A stretch of DNA of 64,000 bases from positions 2,480,001-2,544,000 of the forward strand of contig NC_079242.1 of the NCBI RefSeq assembly GCF_028009165.1. Reading direction: 5' to 3'. The stretch's first letter is position 1. Each line of letters begins with the position of its first letter. The DNA is from Akanthomyces muscarius. Taxonomy: Eukaryota > Ascomycota > Sordariomycetes > Hypocreales > Cordycipitaceae. A model generated the notes under the pieces. It was not told the origin of the DNA, searched no databases, and saw only the letters and a program-made list of their open reading frames with translations. The position numbers and the translations under genes are program-made. This document shows, in pieces, positions 21,473 to 31,315 of the stretch.

Positions 21473-23191
21473 TTAGTACTCAGCCTCCTCCTCAGCGTCA
21501 AGGCCATCGCCAGCGACCTCCTCGTAATCCCTCTCCAAGGCAGCAAGATCCTCGCGAGCCTCGGTAAATTCGCCTTCCTCCATGCCCTCACCGACGTACC
21601 AATGGACAAAGGCACGCTTGCTGTGCATGAGGTCAAACTTGTGGTCAAGTCGCGACCAAGCCTCGGCAATGGCAGTGGTGTTGGAGAGCATAGAAACGGA
21701 GCGCTCAACTTCGGCAAGGCCACCGTCTTCGGCGGCAGCAGGTACGGTCATGGGCTTCTGGTAGTTGATTCCGAGCTTGAAACCAGTCGGGCACCACTCA
21801 ACGAGGTTGAAGGTAGCCTTGGCCTTGACGGCAGCGATAGCAGCGTTGCAGTCACGTGGGACAACGTCACCACGGTACAACAGAGCAACAGCCATGTACT
21901 TTCCGTTTCTAGGATCGCATACAACCATCTGGTTATTGGGCTCGAAGCCTATGCATCAAGTCAGGATGGAACTGGTTATAGATTGCCTGGAAGACAGCAA
22001 ACTTACACTGGAAGGTGAGGTCGGACACCTTGAAGCTCTCGTGGGAGCTCTTGGCGGCTGAGACAACGGGGGCGTAGCTGATAAGTGGATAATGGATACG
22101 GGGGTAGGGAACCAGGTTGGTCTGGAACTCGTTGAGGTCGACGTTCAGAGAGCCGTCGAAGCGCAGAGAGGAGGTGATGGAGCTGACGACCTGGGCAATC
22201 AGGCGATTAAGGTGCTCGTAGGAAGGGCGAGGGATGCCGAGGTTGCGACGGCAAATATCGTAGACGGCCTCGTTGTCGACGAGGAATGTGCAGTCCGAGT
22301 TCTCAATGGTGCTGTGGGTGGAGAGAACGGCGTTGTAGGGCTCGACAACGGCCGAGGCAATGCTGGGAGCAGGGTAGACGGCGAACTCGAGCTTCACCTT
22401 CTTGCCGAACTCGGTGGCGAGACGCTCCTGGAGGAGGGCGCCGAAGCCAGAGCCGGTACCACCGCCGAAAGAGTGGAAGACAAGGAATCCCTGAAGTGAG
22501 TGGCAGTTGTCTATGCAGGTCCCCGGTGTTAGTGACTTGAATGGAGATATACGCCGAGTTTGTGTTCCGCTCACCAGCGACGCGACGGACGCGATCCATG
22601 ACTGCATCAATCTTCTCCTTGCCAATGGTGTAGTGGCCACGGGCATAGTTGTTGGCGGCATCTTCGTTGCCGTTGATCAGTAGCTCTGGGTGGAAGAGTT
22701 GGCGATAGGGGCCGGTGCGGAGCTCGTCGATGGGCGAGGGGTCGAGGTCGACAAAGAGAGCACGGGGAACATGCTTGCCGCTGTTCGTCTCTGTAAAGAA
22801 TGTCTCGAAGGAACCGGGGTCGCCAATATCCTTTGCGTTGGGGTCAGGACGGCCATCCGGGCCGAGACCATGCTCAAGCAGATACCTGTAGCGAAGCTGT
22901 TAGCGGGAGAGCTCTTCACGTCGGTGCCGTGGTGTTATGAGTGGTGCGAATGGCACGTACAGCTCCCAGGCAGATTGACCAAGCTGAACACCAGCTTGGC
23001 CCATGTGAACGTGAAGAATCTAGTAGCAGCATTTCGGTCAGCAAGACGAGATTGCAAGGCGGTGCCCGGATTTGTATATAGCTTCAGGGGGGGCGACGAG
23101 ATGGGCGGGGCAGAAAGCTCGATGTTGGACGGAGGGATGATGTATAAGAGGTTTCGTGAGAATTGGGTATTCTTACCTCGCCCTTGGTCAT
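21473..23191 (-). CDS. Alpha-tubulin (B-type fungal paralogue)
   Basis: Five exons (23191-23177, 23019-22961, 22885-22575, 22510-22007, 21948-21473) give 454 residues. The first coding exon has 15 nt (MTKGE). The N-terminus is [20 protein letters not shown]. The GTP-binding tubulin signature GGGTGSG is at 144-150. [18 protein letters not shown] carries the alpha-specific Glu (equivalent of E254) that drives hydrolysis on the neighbouring beta subunit. [13 protein letters not shown] and [21 protein letters not shown] follow, and the tail [10 protein letters not shown] ends in a tyrosine that tubulin tyrosination enzymes could modify. Filamentous ascomycetes usually carry two alpha-tubulins. 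The ILHVH start and [13 protein letters not shown] resemble the second (tubB-like) rather than the main MREVIS-type gene; that assignment is from memory. Confidence 0.93.
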
Positions 23192-24369
23192 TTTGGCGGC
23201 AGCGTGAGGCAAAAGATGCGGATAAGTGTTGGACTGGTGATGTTGACGTCGGAGGTGGCTATCCGCAAGGCGTTGAGTGGAAGGCAGCAGTTCCTCGGTG
23301 GTGTACGATGGTGGTGTAATTCATTGGCGCCTGTGGACTATTTTTTTTGGCGGGGTTCGATCAACAGTTGGTCTCGGGACGCGACAGGGGTCGTCAATTG
23401 AAGGATGCTAGGTTACCGGTACCCGCCCACCTGCGTTATCTCTAGCATGATGTCAGGTGCCTTCTACCTCTCACCGCCAAATGAAGCTCATCGTGGTGGT
23501 CCCTGTGCTGAGGGAACGCGGCGGCGGCGACGGATGTCCAGGAGCTGGGTCGACGTTCTTGGCATATGGTGAACTACACTACTGTTAGCTAGAGGAAGCA
23601 AGACAAACTCTCTTCCCTAGCATTATTGCGTCGTCTCATTTCCTTTCCTCTATTCATTTTGTTTTAGGTCGGTAATAAGAGCACAGGTACTCGTTGAGCC
23701 GCACTCGCCCCACCAGCTGGAACACACTACGTGAGATGCTGCACCTGCTGGAAACCGCGTGCCCGCGGAAACTGACCCCAATATCTCACTACTGGTACCA
23801 GCAGGGCCTGCAATGCAGGTTCGTCAGTGCGCATAGGTTCATCGTCTTCGCAGTTTCAATCGTGGCATGTATGGAGAGCGGATATTCGAGGTTCAAGACA
23901 GCATGTGCCCTGGATTAACGCTGTGTTTCGCTCCCCGTCTAGTCATTCTCTATATTTACTTTAATTTTGCTCTCGTGTTCACGCGTAGCGTTTGCTCATC
24001 ATCATGACAGCTGTAATAAATTTAGTGGGGTGCAGGCCGTTTTGGCTCCTGGTTACCGCCCCCCGTCTGCCGATTGCCTTTGCTAGCGTTCCCGCAACAG
24101 TGGCCCAATAAGTACAGGAAGGTATTGTCACATAATAAATTCCCGCTGATCAAACAGTGACATTAGCCATTCGGGTAAAATTGTTTCAGTTCGTTAACAT
24201 GCTTAGTGCCTTTCTTCTTTTTTGTCCTCTCTTTCATCGCAGGTGACATTTCATCGTCAAGTGATTCAACGTACCCGTAGCTCAGACACGGTTATTGCTG
24301 GGTCGAAGCCGAAACCGTCAGCATCATTATCATTACTATACATTCAGGAACCACAAATTGCACCACTAA
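23192..24369. other. Upstream region of alpha-tubulin
   Basis: Promoter and probable 5' UTR of the tubulin gene, then AT-rich sequence. No supported gene. Confidence 0.55.
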
Positions 24370-24978
24370 TTATACAGAATTATTCACGCATGTCGTCGCT
24401 CTGTCTTCTTCAATGGCTTCTCTTCTCCAGCCTCCTCCCTCCGTCACGTCTTGCGACCTCGGCCTATCGCTCCAGTCCACCCCCGAATCTGCTCGCAGAC
24501 TGCTCTCTGCTCGCACTGCATCTGTAGCGCAGGTGCTGCATCGTGAAAGCGGCTTCGGCCCGTATTCTTCCCGCATCTCATATTGGACTCCTGAGATTTC
24601 CATCGAAGAGTTATCCTCTTCATCAGACGTTTTTCTCCTGCAGCACCGTATACCCACATAGACGGCGCCAATGAGTAAGAGTGCAAAGACCGCCGCACCG
24701 AATCCGATTCCAAGCCGTATGCCTCGTAAAAGTTTCTCGTTGCGCCTGGAAATTTCGCCCACGGTATTCAAATAATGCCCACTGAGCCAATCCCCGTCCG
24801 GAGTATGTGCCAGCTCCTGTATGGTGCTGGTGGTAGGCGCGTGATGCGAGCCAATCGATGTTGGCTTTTGAGTAGAAGTCTGAAATGTCGACGATGATGA
24901 TGATATTTGAAATACAACACTGGCGATGGAGAGGGGAGCAGCTGATATGGCCGCATCAGCAAATGCGCCTGACATCAT
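24370..24978 (-). CDS. Hypothetical single-pass membrane protein, 202 aa
   Basis: One intronless frame of 202 residues. Residues 1-75 are Ser/Thr-rich with no cysteine. One clear membrane segment (about 87-109, GIRLGIGFGAAVFALLLIG) is followed by the basic stop-transfer RCCRRK and an acidic, polar cytosolic tail of about 90 residues (EEDNSSMEISGVQYEM). This layout is common in fungal plasma-membrane sensors and Mid2-like proteins, but the outer part is short and the N-terminus lacks a typical signal peptide, so an upstream exon may be missing. Immediately upstream, ATG AGC CGC TTA TAG at about 25044-25058 would be a four-residue upstream ORF. I do not recognise a family. Confidence 0.5.
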   Translation of the reverse strand: MMSGAFADAAISAAPLSIASVVFQISSSSSTFQTSTQKPTSIGSHHAPTTSTIQELAHTPDGDWLSGHYLNTVGEISRRNEKLLRGIRLGIGFGAAVFALLLIGAVYVGIRCCRRKTSDEEDNSSMEISGVQYEMREEYGPKPLSRCSTCATDAVRAESSLRADSGVDWSDRPRSQDVTEGGGWRREAIEEDRATTCVNNSV

Positions 24979-26336
24979 AGCAAGCCTCCACGCTAAAGAA
25001 ATATAGCAGCTAGGGATTCGCAGCGTGTGCAGTTCCCAAACAGCTATAAGCGGCTCATGTCAACCGAAAGAGGTAATGCGCGGGATCGGCAGGGCCGATA
25101 ATCGTTCGAGACTCCCAGCGCGGATGGGGCAGCGTTGATGTCCAATATTGTTGCTGGGATTGGGCTTTGCGAGCAGCCCTTCTCAGCTATGGTAGCAGAC
25201 TGCTGCAAAGCCACCCTGCCAGGGTGTGAAACAATATATTTACTCTCGATAATGAGCGCTGAAGTTCGACTATGGCGATGGCCGAGCAAACAGCTTTCGT
25301 GACAGAAGAAGAAAAAAGAGATGAATGGTGCAAAGGAGGAAATATTGTGCCTACGCAAGCCTGGGGGGCGCGAGTTCGGGGCGAGAGACAGTGCCAAGAC
25401 CCTTTGTAATGCAAGTCTTGGCCCGGTCCTTGGCAGCAATGGCGGACTACTTCGCCATTGCAACGCTGTGACGAGTTTATTCTCGAATTTGAGCAACTAA
25501 TAGACTCTAGGCGGAAAGCGACTTCCGGAAAGGCTTCAGGCGGCCCAGTTCTAATGTAGCTGATGAGTCCTCGGTGATGCGTCCGGTGCGGCCATGCAAC
25601 GTCACCGGCTTGAAGCTAGGTCCGCGGGACAATCTGTCGAAGGAAACCATGGTTAATTTCTGATCCATGTGATTCAAAGTTCGACACTACGGCCGTGAGG
25701 CGGATCTACCTAGAATGTCAACTGCCTTAATAGCGAACGCTTCAGGGTCCTTTTTTAGCTTTTGCGCCTCGATGAAAGCTGCAGATTACGACAGCAAAAT
25801 ACTACGGGAAAAGAGTGCGTATCCTCAATGTAGGCTGTGTGGTGCAGCGTCGAGGGCGCCACAGCTTCGTATAAATGGTGTCACAGTATGGCCACGCTGT
25901 ATTACCAGCCACGCTGTTGGCTGGCTGAATCTCGAAGACGTCGGATATCGGATGGCCTGATGGGAAAGCTGTGCCAATCACTGCCCAAAACCATCTGGTC
26001 TGGTCCATCCTCCCCACGAAGCTGCACAATAGAGACAATCGAGTCTAATTGGCCAGAGGCCCACTATCCCGGCTTCGAAGCGGCGTATCATTTCACCGCT
26101 CCGCTCGGGCTTCCAAAGCGGGTGGGTCTTCTCCCGCTCGCTTCTTTTTTCGGTGCAGCCCAAGCACAAAAGTCACCTGATACGAGGGGCGAAGGGCACG
26201 AAAACCCTACTGGCGAAAATTAGAGAGTCGCTACGCTGCAAGCCCTCGCCAACCCAGCGCATCACGGTCCATCACATTCGCTCGTCGATACGTACCATCG
26301 ATTAGCGAATTCAAGCATCACACAACAACCGCAACC
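24979..26336. other. Divergent intergenic region, 1.36 kb
   Basis: Upstream of the small membrane protein (minus) and uS19 (plus). Contains an AAATATAT box near 25230 on the minus strand. Frames of 80-150 codons are open but not protein-like. Confidence 0.5.
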
Positions 26337-27278
26337 ATGGCTGACGAATACGTATGTCCATCATCACTATCCTACTATTCACAAGTTCGACCTCGCTCTC
26401 GTCGCCGTTTTTTTAAATCTGGTGTGAACCTCTCTCGCCCGCCGTTTTACTGTCCGCGCTGCCTACTCCGCCAACACTACGCTCGCCCGATCTCCTTCGA
26501 AAGAATTGCAATAAAGAAGCCGCCTACGAACACTCCCCAGCAAATGCAGACGCAGACAGACAGGGCGGGAGAACTGCTCTCACCACGTTCAGCCAGCGAC
26601 CAGAGGACGAATGAAGTGACGTGATGCCCCCAGGACGAAGTGCTGACTTTTTTCCCCTTGATAGAACGCCGAGGAGGCTGCCGAGATCAAGAAGCGCCGC
26701 GCCTTCCGCAAGTTCTCTTACCGAGGCATCGACCTCGACAAGTATGTTTTTTCAAACTCTCCTCATCTTCCAAGAGGCTCCACCAGACAAAGCCGAACCA
26801 CAACCGTACTAGGAAATCGACACTTTTGATGGAGGGGGTCTCTTTTGGAAGAAGGGGAACTCGCTCTACAATGCATCAAGAACGGAATACTAACAATTTT
26901 TTTTTCCGCAGCCTTCTGGACCTCAGCTCCGACCAGCTCCGTGATGTCGTCCACGCCCGCGCCCGCCGCAGGATCAACCGCGGCCTGAAGCGCCGTCCCA
27001 TGGGCCTCATCAAGAAGCTGCGCAAGGCCAAGCAGGAGGCCAAGCCCAACGAGAAGCCCGACACCGTCAAGACCCACCTCCGCGACATGATTGTCGTCCC
27101 TGAGATGATTGGCTCCGTCATTGGCATCTACTCCGGCAAGGAGTTCAACCAGGTCGAGATCAAGCCCGAGATGGTCGGCCACTACCTGGCTGAGTTCTCC
27201 ATCTCATACAAGCCCGTCAAGCACGGTAGACCCGGTATCGGTGCCACGAACTCTTCTCGTTTCATTCCCCTCAAGTAA
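26337..27278 (+). CDS. 40S ribosomal protein uS19 (S15)
   Basis: Three exons (26337-26351, 26665-26741, 26912-27278) give 152 residues, as in other filamentous fungi. The first coding exon is 15 nt (MADEY) and the first intron is 313 nt, typical for ribosomal protein genes. Recognisable family sequence: [60 protein letters not shown], and the end [18 protein letters not shown]. uS19 lies in the head of the small subunit near the decoding site. I looked in both introns for box C/D snoRNA motifs and found none convincing. Confidence 0.97.
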
Positions 27279-27603
27279 AGAAAGTTTGTTGTGGGTCTAT
27301 TGGGTGGTTTCTGCATTCACGGACAGTTATGGGCGAAAAGGATTGATTTCGATAGGATGACGGAAAAAATATCTCCATTGAAGTCGCTGATGACATTGGC
27401 GTTCAAATGATAGTGAAATAGAAACTAGCATTGTTCGCTGTTCACATCTCTTGTTCAGAGTGTATGTGACGTGTATATCTACCTATCCATTCGCTGGCCC
27501 AATTTTCTTAAACGCGGCAGGGCAATGACAAAAAACTAATAAAAAGGCAGACACTAACAGCAACTGTGACCAAGCATCTGTGTACCCTAAACGTTGTACA
27601 AGC
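27279..27603. other. Convergent 3' intergenic region (uS19 / SET gene)
   Basis: AT-rich 3' flanks; nothing else seen. The SET reading frame may extend to 27604 if the 3' frameshift is real. Confidence 0.5.
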
Positions 27604-27639
27604 CGGATCAAATGTGCGGCAGAGCCCACCGGCGGCGAG

Positions 27640-27835
27640 TTTGTGAGGATGAAGAATCCACCAGCGTTACGTCAGAGGGAGTGTCGTCGGACGCGCTCGA
27701 GTCGGTGGCTGCAGAGGGCTCAGCATTGTTAGAGCGGTCATCCTTGGGAGCGCTTGAGTTGGGTGCTGCAGAAGTGCTAGCATCATCAGAAGGGGTGTGG
27801 TTGGAAGCGCTCGTTTCGGGTGTTGCAGGGTTCCA
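27640..27835. repeat. Imperfect coding repeat at the 3' end of the SET gene
   Basis: Three or four diverged copies of a CTGCAGCACCC..GAGCGCT unit (roughly 50 nt period). In one minus-strand frame it encodes a hydrophilic S/T/A/D/P repeat (units such as TSASNHTPSDD and NSSAPKDDRS); in the SET frame it encodes an unnatural Leu/Pro-rich tail. Confidence 0.6.
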
Positions 27836-28782
27836 GCATCCTCGCTCGCCGGTTCGGTCTCATTCGCGTTTGCTTTGCGTTTGCGCCTGCCAAGATTGTT
27901 GATGAAGAATAATACTCTGCCTAGACTGCCTTTCAGAGTCTGTCCTTGTGGGCACAGCGCACAGCCAAAATGGAGGTTCGGCTTATGGTAGCAGATGAAT
28001 ATCTCGTCGCCCTTGTTGACGTCCCGGACAAGCTTGACGGTAATGCTGTTCGGCCAGTCAGAATCCACCCAGAATTCGGCGTTGGCGCATGAACTGCAGG
28101 CGTGGTTGATGTAACAGGTCAACTCGTAGATGTGCGCGCGGTCCCTCTGAGGGTCCGAAAAGGCATAGTCGGAGATGAACGTTTCAAGGCGCTTCTTGTC
28201 CCTTTCTTTAAAAGCATCGTCGCCGCCTTCAGGCACCTTGCGTAGCCCAGGGTACAATAAACGCATATGCTTTCGGTGCGCGTAGCTCAGCTCTGACCAT
28301 TCCGCGACCGCCGTCCTTCTGCCACTGGCCCAGTGGTAACAGGAAAACGCCGCGGGCTCATGAATGACCTTGTAGCCTTTTGGTAGGGCTCGCCGAGTAA
28401 CCACGCCCAATCTCCTTTCCGTGTTTGTCTCGTGAATCTTGAGAACTTCAAAATTTTGTTGCAATTTTGCGTTGTTTGCGGCGCCTTGTATTGCACCTCC
28501 TGAGGGAAACTCTACCGGAGTCCATGCCGGCTTTGATGCTCTTCTACCGGACGACCGACGGTCTACACGTCCATTTTTGCCAGTCAGCACAAAAATGCAC
28601 AGCATCAATTCCGGACAAGGTTGCATACGTTTGACCGCCTGATGGCCCGAACGGAGTCTAGATGGACAGCCCGAACGGAGTCGAGCCCAGAACCTGAACC
28701 GCCTCTCCCTCTCGATACTTCTTGCACATCTCGTCGCAGAGCCGGGCCCACAAGCCAAGGAACATTGATGCGCATCGGCCAT
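27667..28782 (-). CDS. SET-domain protein (putative lysine methyltransferase)
   Basis: Proposed exons 28782-28629 and 28562-27667 give about 349 residues. The 66-nt intron (donor GTATGC, branch GCTGAC, acceptor GTGTAG) is stop-free and in frame, so it could also be retained. The SET core is clear: RRLGVVTRRALPKGYKVIHE at its start, the NHxC-type motif YINHACSSCANAEFW, GDEIFICYH (the GEEI..Y-type motif) and a short Cys-containing tail FGCALC. It is in the broad fungal SET/MYND-less group; the substrate may be histone or non-histone. The first about 50 residues look unnatural, so the start is uncertain. After NETEPASEDAG the annotated frame turns into a Leu/Pro-rich sequence, whereas another frame continues as a Ser/Thr/Ala/Asp-rich repeat to a stop at about 27604. 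A one-base indel is suspected. Confidence 0.72.
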   Translation of the reverse strand: MADAHQCSLACGPGSATRCARSIERERRFRFWARLRSGCPSRLRSGHQAVKRMQPCPELMLCIFVLTGKNGRVDRRSSGRRASKPAWTPVEFPSGGAIQGAANNAKLQQNFEVLKIHETNTERRLGVVTRRALPKGYKVIHEPAAFSCYHWASGRRTAVAEWSELSYAHRKHMRLLYPGLRKVPEGGDDAFKERDKKRLETFISDYAFSDPQRDRAHIYELTCYINHACSSCANAEFWVDSDWPNSITVKLVRDVNKGDEIFICYHKPNLHFGCALCPQGQTLKGSLGRVLFFINNLGRRKRKANANETEPASEDAGTLQHPKRALPTTPLLMMLALLQHPTQALPRMTALTMLSPLQPPTRARPTTLPLT

Positions 28783-29344
28783 TTCGGACTCTCAACTCGC
28801 GTGCAGTCACGAACAAACTCGAGCAGGGGAAGGAGATCCGTCGGCGGACTGTGGCCTTGCGCGTCTCTTGTAGAGCGCAAGAAGCAGAAGTGTGAGAATT
28901 TGAGCCTAAATAAATATTAAGAGAACACCGCCATCATGGCTCCAAGGGAGATCTGGTAGCAGCGCTCGAGGCTGCGAATGCGCAAGGCAGGGAGATGTGT
29001 ACCTACCACCAATTGTCCATGGCAGGTACTGCCGCTTCCGCTAAATTACACAAAGCTCTGCACCTAGCTGCAACGTGGCACCTCCGTCGTCGGCAGTCAT
29101 CTTTGCTGGGGATACTCTGTACCAGTTTAGCCACCTTGACTGTGCGAGCGTCCCAGCCTCATTACGTCCCATGGACCATTTCGAAATGCAAGGTTCCAGC
29201 AAGAGATGGAGGTGACCTCGTAGCAGAACCGGGTAGTGCACAAAAGAAATGCCATCTTTATTGACCGAGCCTAGTCGCGAAATTTGTATTTTATTTCGCC
29301 ATCAATTTTGTACATATCCCCATCCCTCTTTCGCCGCGATGCAA
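28783..29344. other. Intergenic region between the SET gene and NUO17.8
   Basis: Upstream region of the SET gene and 3' flank of the complex I gene; no further gene seen. Confidence 0.5.
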
Positions 29345-30042
29345 TTAGTTTTGCTCGGCCAGCTTCTTGGCTTTGCGCTCCTCGTCCTTCAGATGCTCAC
29401 TCTTGTAGTGCTCCACAACATGATCCAGGTTGACAAGCTGTCCGGCTTGAATGTTTCGGGGGGCGTGGGATTGGAAGGCCCTGTTGCGAGAAGAGGCGGG
29501 GGGTTAGCAGATGCGCTATGTGCGACGGACCTCACATCAAGGGTTCAGGTTGGGGGGGAAGCGTACTCGGGATACGAGACGTTGACGTATCTGTGCTTGT
29601 TGGAGGCATTCTCGAACAGGTTACGGTCGAAGCCGGCCTGCTCGGCAGCCTTTGTGTGAAGAGCGTTGATCTCGGCCCAGTCCTCGGCGCGGGAGCGGTA
29701 CTTATTGATCATGCTGCTGACGGCGGACTCCTCGCCCTCGGCGGGCCTGAGGGAGAAGACGGCGACGCCGGCGAAGAAGGTGGTCACGGCGACAATCGAT
29801 CCTTTCTACACAAACAAAGATTCGCATTAGCAAAGCTCCCAAACCAAGAACGACCCTCGTGCCTCCTCCCACGCAGGAGAAGCGATCGTTCGAGCTCGAG
29901 AACGAGGGGGATTGGTTTGTCGTACTCCAAAGGATTCGTTGGCCGGCGCGGCGGGCTTGTGGTGGGCGTCGGAGGCATATGTGCGCGTCGAGCGCGGCAG
30001 CTGGCGAGCGGCCTGGCACACCCTTTGTCGTGCAGCGTACAT
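29345..30042 (-). CDS. NADH-ubiquinone oxidoreductase 17.8 kDa subunit (mitochondrial complex I)
   Basis: Three exons (30042-29926, 29805-29567, 29480-29345) give 163 residues. The first exon encodes a classic mitochondrial presequence (MYAARQRVCQAARQLPRSTR, with no acidic residue) ending near YASDAHHKPA. The mature part has one membrane segment (GSIVAVTTFFAGVAVFSL, about 40-57), then the family sequence MINKYRSRAEDWAEINALH and the C-terminus SHAPRNIQAGQLVNLDHVVE with a Lys/Glu tail. This is the accessory subunit known from Neurospora as NUO17.8; it sits in the inner membrane arm and has no known redox centre. Splice joints restore G/KGS and PE/AFQSH. Confidence 0.88.
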
Positions 30043-31315
30043 GGCGTCGTGGATGTCAATTGGCGATGGGGGAAATGACTTCGTCGCTCAATTCGACGGA
30101 CCCAAACGACGCAGTCGAGATGCTGCACCAATTGGGTGTGCTTACCTAATGCTCTTCAGCCAATCACGCGCGCTGCATTCCGTGCTGTGACCCTGCGTCT
30201 TCGCCCGCCAATGTGACCAGCCTCGAAAGCCCCAAAACCCATATAAAATATTACTCGATTGTTTCTCATGAAATTTTAGCTTTCATGTCTTTTTTTCAAG
30301 TTTGCGTCCTTCTTATTTTTTTCCTATTTTTGCTCGTCGGGCGTCGCACGTCTTTGTGCTCACTGCAATGGTGTACGTCGGCAGAATTGCTCCGTCGAGC
30401 TACACCTTTGCAGGACGAGACCGTTCCGTTGGTGCCAATGTTTGCCTCTATATTAGCCACGGCCAGATCGATGGAAAAGCGACAGATATTGCCAAATGTC
30501 TCAAAGACTTTCGGGTGCTCTCACCGAGTTCCGCCGTGACGCTTCCCCCCTCACCGGTGAAGAGGGCTCTTGAGGTTGTCGTTTGCCGGCATGTTGGACA
30601 CGCCACAATGCTCAAACCGCAGCCGTGCCAAAATTGTCGTCTCATGTTATTCGAAATTGTGTGCGACCCTTCTTTGCGACGTGTAACCATTACACAGACC
30701 CCCAAATACGGACTGCACTCGCCGAATCAATGCAACGGCCGTTGGGCCCAAACTACAATGCACGCACAGGGTAGCACGGGCTACATGTTCGTTGGCTTCC
30801 ACGTTTCTCAACGAGCGAGCAGTCTATTTTTTTTTTTTAGAACGGGCCATACAATCAGAACGTGCAGCCCAGTTTGTCATGTGATCTCTTTATGATGCCT
30901 CTCTCTCACGGGGCGTGATCTTTCATTGTCGCGGCCACGGACGCGATGAGGCGTTGATTGCGTGATGTAACAAGAGACTCGTCAGGCACATCCATTCAGG
31001 GCGTTGGAAAGTTAACAGTTCCCACCGAGAGCCCAACCCGTTGAGTGGTTGCGGTGCTGTCATGTCGTGCAAATCTTTGTGATGCATTACTGAACTCCCT
31101 CAATGGGGCCACCCCTTTCGCACTCGAGCACCATGACAGGCCAGGAACGCACCAACAGAATGTGAAATTCGCGTGAATATAAATAGTCCGTGTTGGCCTC
31201 TCTTGTAGGATGTATTCTATCATCATTCCCACCATCTCAACACCTTTACACAAATCTACATACTTTCCACTACACTACACTTTAAATTACAATATTTCGA
31301 TACATCGCAGTCACG
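30043..31315. other. Divergent intergenic region, 1.27 kb
   Basis: Upstream of NUO17.8 (minus) and the Nudix gene (plus). A frame of 197 codons at 30302-30895 is open but not protein-like. A TATA box is seen at 31178-31185. Confidence 0.5.
31178..31185 (+). promoter_or_regulatory. TATA box of the Nudix/DUF4743 gene
   Basis: TATAAATA, about 130 bases before the ATG at 31316, followed by a long ACT/CA-rich leader typical of fungal 5' UTRs. Confidence 0.6.

Noticed and set aside
22690..23319. 209-codon plus-strand frame antisense to alpha-tubulin
   Set aside because: Shadow of tubulin exons and introns; no start context or motif.
23340..23380. GGGGTTCGATCAACA, resembling a tRNA T-loop
   Set aside because: No matching acceptor, D or anticodon arms; part of the tubulin promoter.
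25044..25496. 150-codon minus-strand frame
   Set aside because: Composition not protein-like, contains the likely promoter of the gene at 24370-24978; only its last four codons might act as a tiny uORF.
25554..25660. CTGATGAG followed by GTCGAAGGAAACC, suggestive of a hammerhead ribozyme
   Set aside because: The GAAA core does not follow the would-be stem II (the sequence there is GGACAATC) and stem III cannot be formed; chance match.
26352..26664. Possible box C/D snoRNA in the first uS19 intron
   Set aside because: GTGATGC and CTGA-like elements are present but too close together and without terminal stem.
30302..30895. 197-codon plus-strand frame
   Set aside because: No motif, odd composition, ends in T-runs; lies in a promoter region.
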